DNA of 64,000 nt from JAFASC01 sp034669505. GTDB taxonomy: Bacteria; Pseudomonadota; Alphaproteobacteria; Rhizobiales; Beijerinckiaceae. Under the pieces are notes generated by a model, which was not told where the DNA came from, searched no databases, and saw only the letters and a program-made list of their open reading frames with translations. A program made the translations under genes and the position numbers. Of the stretch, positions 63,747 through 64,000 are shown in pieces (position 1 is the first letter of the stretch; each line of letters opens with the position of its first letter). The DNA lies in NCBI GenBank assembly GCA_034669505.1, contig JAXDNJ010000059.1, forward strand, positions 81,365 through 145,364, given 5' to 3'.

Positions 63747-64000
63747 ATGCAGCCTGCCAAAGACGACAGAGACCGATTGAGTCCGGTATCAGAGGTTCCG
63801 GATCTCTCGACGAAGGAAAAGGACGCCGTTGCCCAGCAGAGCCGGCCGAACGCGGCTCTCATTCACGAGACAATCCGCGCCGAGGGCGAGAGCGAACTTG
63901 AACGCACTTGGTCGGCTCTAGCGCTATCCGGCATGGCGGCAGGATTGTCCATGGGCTTCTCGCTGATCGTCGAAGGGCTGCTTCAGTCGCGGCTGCCGGA
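63747..64000 (+). CDS. Formate/nitrite transporter family protein (3' end outside window)
   Basis: The first 84 residues of a protein that runs off the window. After a charged N-terminus, HETIRAEGESELERTWSALA is followed by LSGMAAGLSMGFSLIVEGLL, the first helix of the FocA/NirC/YfdC family. Only this part can be seen, so the transported ion (formate, nitrite or other) cannot be told. ATG 63747 is the first start after stops in this frame. It is divergent from the flavoprotein, 184 bp away. Confidence 0.75.
   Translation, partial: MQPAKDDRDRLSPVSEVPDLSTKEKDAVAQQSRPNAALIHETIRAEGESELERTWSALALSGMAAGLSMGFSLIVEGLLQSRLP

Overview
The window is high-GC chromosomal DNA of an alphaproteobacterium, most likely a member of the Hyphomicrobiales (Rhizobiales). 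The main evidence is the block rpoZ - rsh - pdxJ - acpS - lepB - rnc - era - recO in its typical alphaproteobacterial order. Supporting signs are the short rhizobial-type phosphatidylserine decarboxylase next to pssA, the infA-maf-yacG cluster, and a palindromic dispersed repeat of a type I associate with this order. The family cannot be fixed from the sequence alone. No rRNA, CRISPR array, insertion sequence or prophage was seen. One tRNA (Leu, anticodon GAG) is present.

Layout. 1-9.2 kb: a truncated Tat-exported berberine-bridge-type oxidoreductase, an MFS exporter, psd-pssA (phosphatidylethanolamine synthesis), infA-maf-yacG, a glutathione S-transferase, a GH15 hydrolase and pcm. 9.2-18.1 kb: a globin-coupled chemotaxis-type sensor, an aldose-epimerase-like protein, folD, a Crp/Fnr regulator and a PotABC-like ABC transporter without its binding protein, then an AsmA-like protein. 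18.2-30.4 kb: a family 4/5-like uracil-DNA glycosylase with an abnormal start, a NYN-domain protein, and the core block from rpoZ to recO, then parC. 30.4-41.6 kb is more accessory: a palindromic repeat, a RelB/YafQ toxin-antitoxin pair, small secreted proteins, a LysR regulator, an ammonium transporter, an acyl-CoA carboxylase alpha subunit coupled to a dipeptidase, an orphan HTH protein, PanE-like and PaaI-like enzymes, and an AT-rich frameshifted membrane-protein gene.

41.6-50.6 kb: a GH25 lysozyme lipoprotein, MgtE, a small HdeA/Rap1a-like protein and Ku. An accessory cluster follows (membrane protein, peptidoglycan amidase, DUF5675-like protein, a 58-residue microprotein), then a lone HlyD-type adaptor and a DUF2189 membrane protein. 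50.6-58.8 kb: an intergenic region with two strong perfect hairpins beside tRNA-Leu, lipB, a tight five-gene operon (LysE - GGCT - panC - acyP - PAP2), a three-gene Phd - PemK/MazF - AbrB toxin-antitoxin locus bounded by two diverged copies of the 5' part of a YkgJ-like gene, and a TAXI-type binding protein coupled to a Sel1-like protein. 58.8-64 kb: an exported MetX-like alpha/beta hydrolase, a YfgM-like protein, der, a thioredoxin-reductase-like flavoprotein, and the start of a formate/nitrite transporter.

Most of the window is housekeeping: translation, ribosome assembly (era, der), stringent response, lipid, folate, pyridoxine, lipoate and pantothenate metabolism, and DNA repair. The most unusual material is the three-component toxin-antitoxin locus between duplicated sequence, the structured intergenic region next to tRNA-Leu, the peptidoglycan-related accessory cluster at 45.7-48.7 kb, and the glycosylase gene that lacks any ATG, GTG or TTG upstream of its conserved iron-sulfur motif. 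I did not find a clear, complete, previously undescribed multi-gene system; these are the best leads.
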